The position numbers and the translations under genes are program-made. Of a stretch of 5,624 nt of DNA, positions 4,011 through 5,624 are shown one piece after another. The DNA lies in contig CAJFPI010000078.1 of the NCBI GenBank assembly GCA_904398675.1, positions 1-5,624 of the forward strand, read 5' to 3'. Source of the stretch: an uncultured Oscillospiraceae bacterium (GTDB lineage: Bacteria; Bacillota; Clostridia; Oscillospirales; Oscillospiraceae). The stretch's first letter is position 1, and every line of letters starts with the position of its first letter. A model generated the notes under the pieces. That model had not been told where the DNA came from. It did not search any database and was given only the letters and a program-made list of their open reading frames with translations.

Positions 4011-5624
4011 ATGAAACTCTCCTATTCTACCCGCGGCTGGGCGGGAAAAGACTGGTTTGATTTCTGCGCCGCGGCGGCCAGCACCGGCGTTCAGGGCGTG
4101 GAGATCGACTCGGTCCGCAGCCCGGCCTTCTGCCAGCGCACCAGTCCCACCAATCCGGAGCTGGCGGTGTCCGCCAAGCGACGGATGGTCCAGCAGGGGC
4201 TGGATATCCCCTGCGTCGGCACAGCCGCCGACTTTACCGACGCTGCGGCGGCGGATGAGATTTTTGACGCGATCCGCGCCGCCGGGGATCTGTTGGTCCC
4301 CTATGTGACGGTATTCACCGCCAGCAGGGATTTGGACGTCATCACTGCAGCGCTGGCGCCCTATCTGGAGGCCGCCGAGGCGGCGGGGCTGGTCCTGCTT
4401 GTGGAGACAGCCGGCGGCATGGCCGATACGGAGCGGCTGCGGGATGTGCTCAACCACTTTGCCAGCGACCATCTGGCCGCCTGCTGGAATATGTTCGATA
4501 CCTACTTCTTCGCTGGAGAGAGCGCGGAGAAAACCATCACCAATCTGGGCGCCTATGTCCGCCATGTCCGCATCACCGACGGCGTCCCGGAGGAGGGGAC
4601 GCCTTACTTTACCAACGAGCTGGTGGGCGAGGGCAGGCTGCCCATTCAGGACATGGTAAACGCCCTGCGGTCGGTGAACTACGACGGATATGTCTCCTGC
4701 CGCTGGGAGCCCGCCTGGGGCGTGGAGGACCTGGAGATGGTCCTCACCCACTTTGCCGTGTTTATGGGCCGGTTCGGCAATCCCCGCCGCCAGAAAAAGC
4801 ACCTCTATAAAAACAAGGCCGGCACCGGAAAGTTTATCTGGAAGAAGGAGACCTTGATCGAAAAAACCTTTTCCCAGGTGCTGGACGCCATGGTGGAGGA
4901 GTTTCCCGACCAGCTGGCGCTGAAATACACCACGCTGGACTACACAAGGACCTACAGCCAGTTCCGGGACGATGTGGACCAGGTGGCACAGGCCCTCATT
5001 GCCATGGGGGTCAAGAGCGGGGACAAGGTGGCCATCTGGGCCACCAACGTACCCCAGTGGTACCTCACCTTCTGGGCTACCACCAAGATCGGCGCCGTGC
5101 TGGTGACGGTGAACACCGCCTACAAGATCCACGAGGCGGAATATCTCCTGCGCCAGAGCGACACCCACACCCTGGTGATGATCGAGAGCTATCGGGACAG
5201 CCCCTACGCCAGGATCGTCCAGGAGCTGTGCCCGGAGCTGGAGACCGCCAGGGCCGGCCAGCCCCTCCACTGCAAGCGCCTGCCCTTCCTGCGCAACATC
5301 GTCACCGTGGGGTTCCGGATGAAGGGGTGCATGACCTGGGAGGAGATGCTGGAGCGCTCCAGCCGCACGCCTCTGGAGGAGGTGCGCCGCCGCGCCGCCG
5401 CCGTCAGCCCCTACGACGTGGCCAACATGCAGTACACCTCCGGCACCACCGGTTTCCCCAAGGGCGTCATGCTGACCCACCACAACATCGTCAACAACGG
5501 CAAGTGCATCGGCGACCGGATGGATCTCTCCACCGCGGACCGCATGATGATCCAGGTGCCCATGTTCCACTGCTTTGGCATGGTGCTGGCCATGACCGCC
5601 GCCATGACCCACGGCGCCACCATC
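4011..5624 (+). CDS. Xylose-isomerase-like TIM barrel fused to AMP-forming acyl-CoA synthetase, partial (538 aa seen)
   Basis: One uninterrupted frame runs from ATG 4011 (GGAGG seven bases upstream) off the right edge. Residues 1-255 resemble sugar-phosphate isomerase/epimerase TIM barrels: GVEID at 29-33, VETAGG at 131-136, CWNMFDTY at 158-165, HVRITDG at 185-191, GEGRLPIQDMVNAL at 206-219, NYDGYVSCRWEP at 223-234. E132, H185 and E233 sit where metal or substrate ligands are expected, but the usual WDxxH reads WNMFD, so the metal site may be altered. After a basic linker (about 256-276), residues from 278 match acyl-CoA synthetases: TYSQFRDDVDQVAQAL (314-329), GDKVAIWATN (337-346), the ATP-binding YTSGTTGFPKG at 475-485 and VPMFHCFGMV at 516-525. 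The C-terminal adenylation lid and catalytic lysine lie outside the window. The synthetase should convert a carboxylate, ATP and CoA to acyl-CoA; its substrate is unknown. It is 78 bases downstream of the LeuA-like gene with no terminator or promoter between, so both are under T-box control. Confidence 0.9.
   Translation, partial: MKLSYSTRGWAGKDWFDFCAAAASTGVQGVEIDSVRSPAFCQRTSPTNPELAVSAKRRMVQQGLDIPCVGTAADFTDAAAADEIFDAIRAAGDLLVPYVTVFTASRDLDVITAALAPYLEAAEAAGLVLLVETAGGMADTERLRDVLNHFASDHLAACWNMFDTYFFAGESAEKTITNLGAYVRHVRITDGVPEEGTPYFTNELVGEGRLPIQDMVNALRSVNYDGYVSCRWEPAWGVEDLEMVLTHFAVFMGRFGNPRRQKKHLYKNKAGTGKFIWKKETLIEKTFSQVLDAMVEEFPDQLALKYTTLDYTRTYSQFRDDVDQVAQALIAMGVKSGDKVAIWATNVPQWYLTFWATTKIGAVLVTVNTAYKIHEAEYLLRQSDTHTLVMIESYRDSPYARIVQELCPELETARAGQPLHCKRLPFLRNIVTVGFRMKGCMTWEEMLERSSRTPLEEVRRRAAAVSPYDVANMQYTSGTTGFPKGVMLTHHNIVNNGKCIGDRMDLSTADRMMIQVPMFHCFGMVLAMTAAMTHGATI

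Noticed and set aside
4841..4856. An internal start (AAGGAG then TTG 4854) that would make the acyl-CoA synthetase a separate gene
   Set aside because: Only three bases separate AAGGAG from the TTG, and the frame is continuous with the barrel domain with no stop between. Secondary initiation cannot be fully excluded.
2445..5612. A 1055-codon open frame on the minus strand antisense to the LeuA-like and fusion genes
   Set aside because: It is a GC-driven shadow. Its translation is rich in His, Gly and Ala repeats with no domain, and both genes on the plus strand have ribosome binding sites and clear family motifs.

Overview
The window looks like a chromosomal segment from a GC-rich, low-branching Bacillota (Eubacteriales, Oscillospiraceae-type gut anaerobe such as the Flavonifractor/Oscillibacter group). 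The support is a textbook transcription-terminating T-box leader, strong sigma-A type promoters, GGAGG-type ribosome binding sites and a Clostridia-like MnmG start. The genus is inference; no database search was possible.

Layout. On the left, three minus-strand genes are read towards position 1: a membrane-anchored calcineurin-like metallophosphoesterase (796-1668), a small polytopic membrane protein that overlaps it by 4 bp (245-799), and the first 64 codons of the tRNA-modification gene mnmG (1-192, running off the window). A promoter at 1722-1750 probably drives the first two and may also reach mnmG.

The middle (1669-2525, about 860 bases) is mainly regulatory. It holds divergent promoters flanking an AT-rich inverted repeat, a tiny self-contained unit (promoter, ribosome binding site, 25-codon ORF, intrinsic terminator; 1795-1999), two GC-rich hairpins (2003-2042), a stretch with nothing recognisable (2043-2114), and a strong promoter followed by a T-box riboswitch with its terminator (2115-2441). 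The UGGU acceptor-end bulge of the T-box calls for a tRNA with discriminator A. Together with a candidate CUG specifier, this points to leucine.

On the right, the T-box controls two plus-strand genes. The first (2526-3932) is a LeuA-family DRE-TIM protein with an intact C-terminal LeuA regulatory domain, but the HxH metal ligands of the catalytic barrel are replaced. The second (4011 to beyond 5624) is one open frame joining an N-terminal xylose-isomerase-like TIM barrel (about residues 1-255) to an AMP-forming acyl-CoA synthetase (from about residue 278), cut by the window end.

The T-box, atypical IPMS-like protein and TIM-barrel/acyl-CoA ligase fusion form the most unusual part. A reasonable hypothesis is a leucine-starvation-responsive pathway that activates a carboxylic acid to its CoA ester and channels it into an unconventional branched-chain or keto-acid reaction. 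The chemistry cannot be fixed from this sequence alone.
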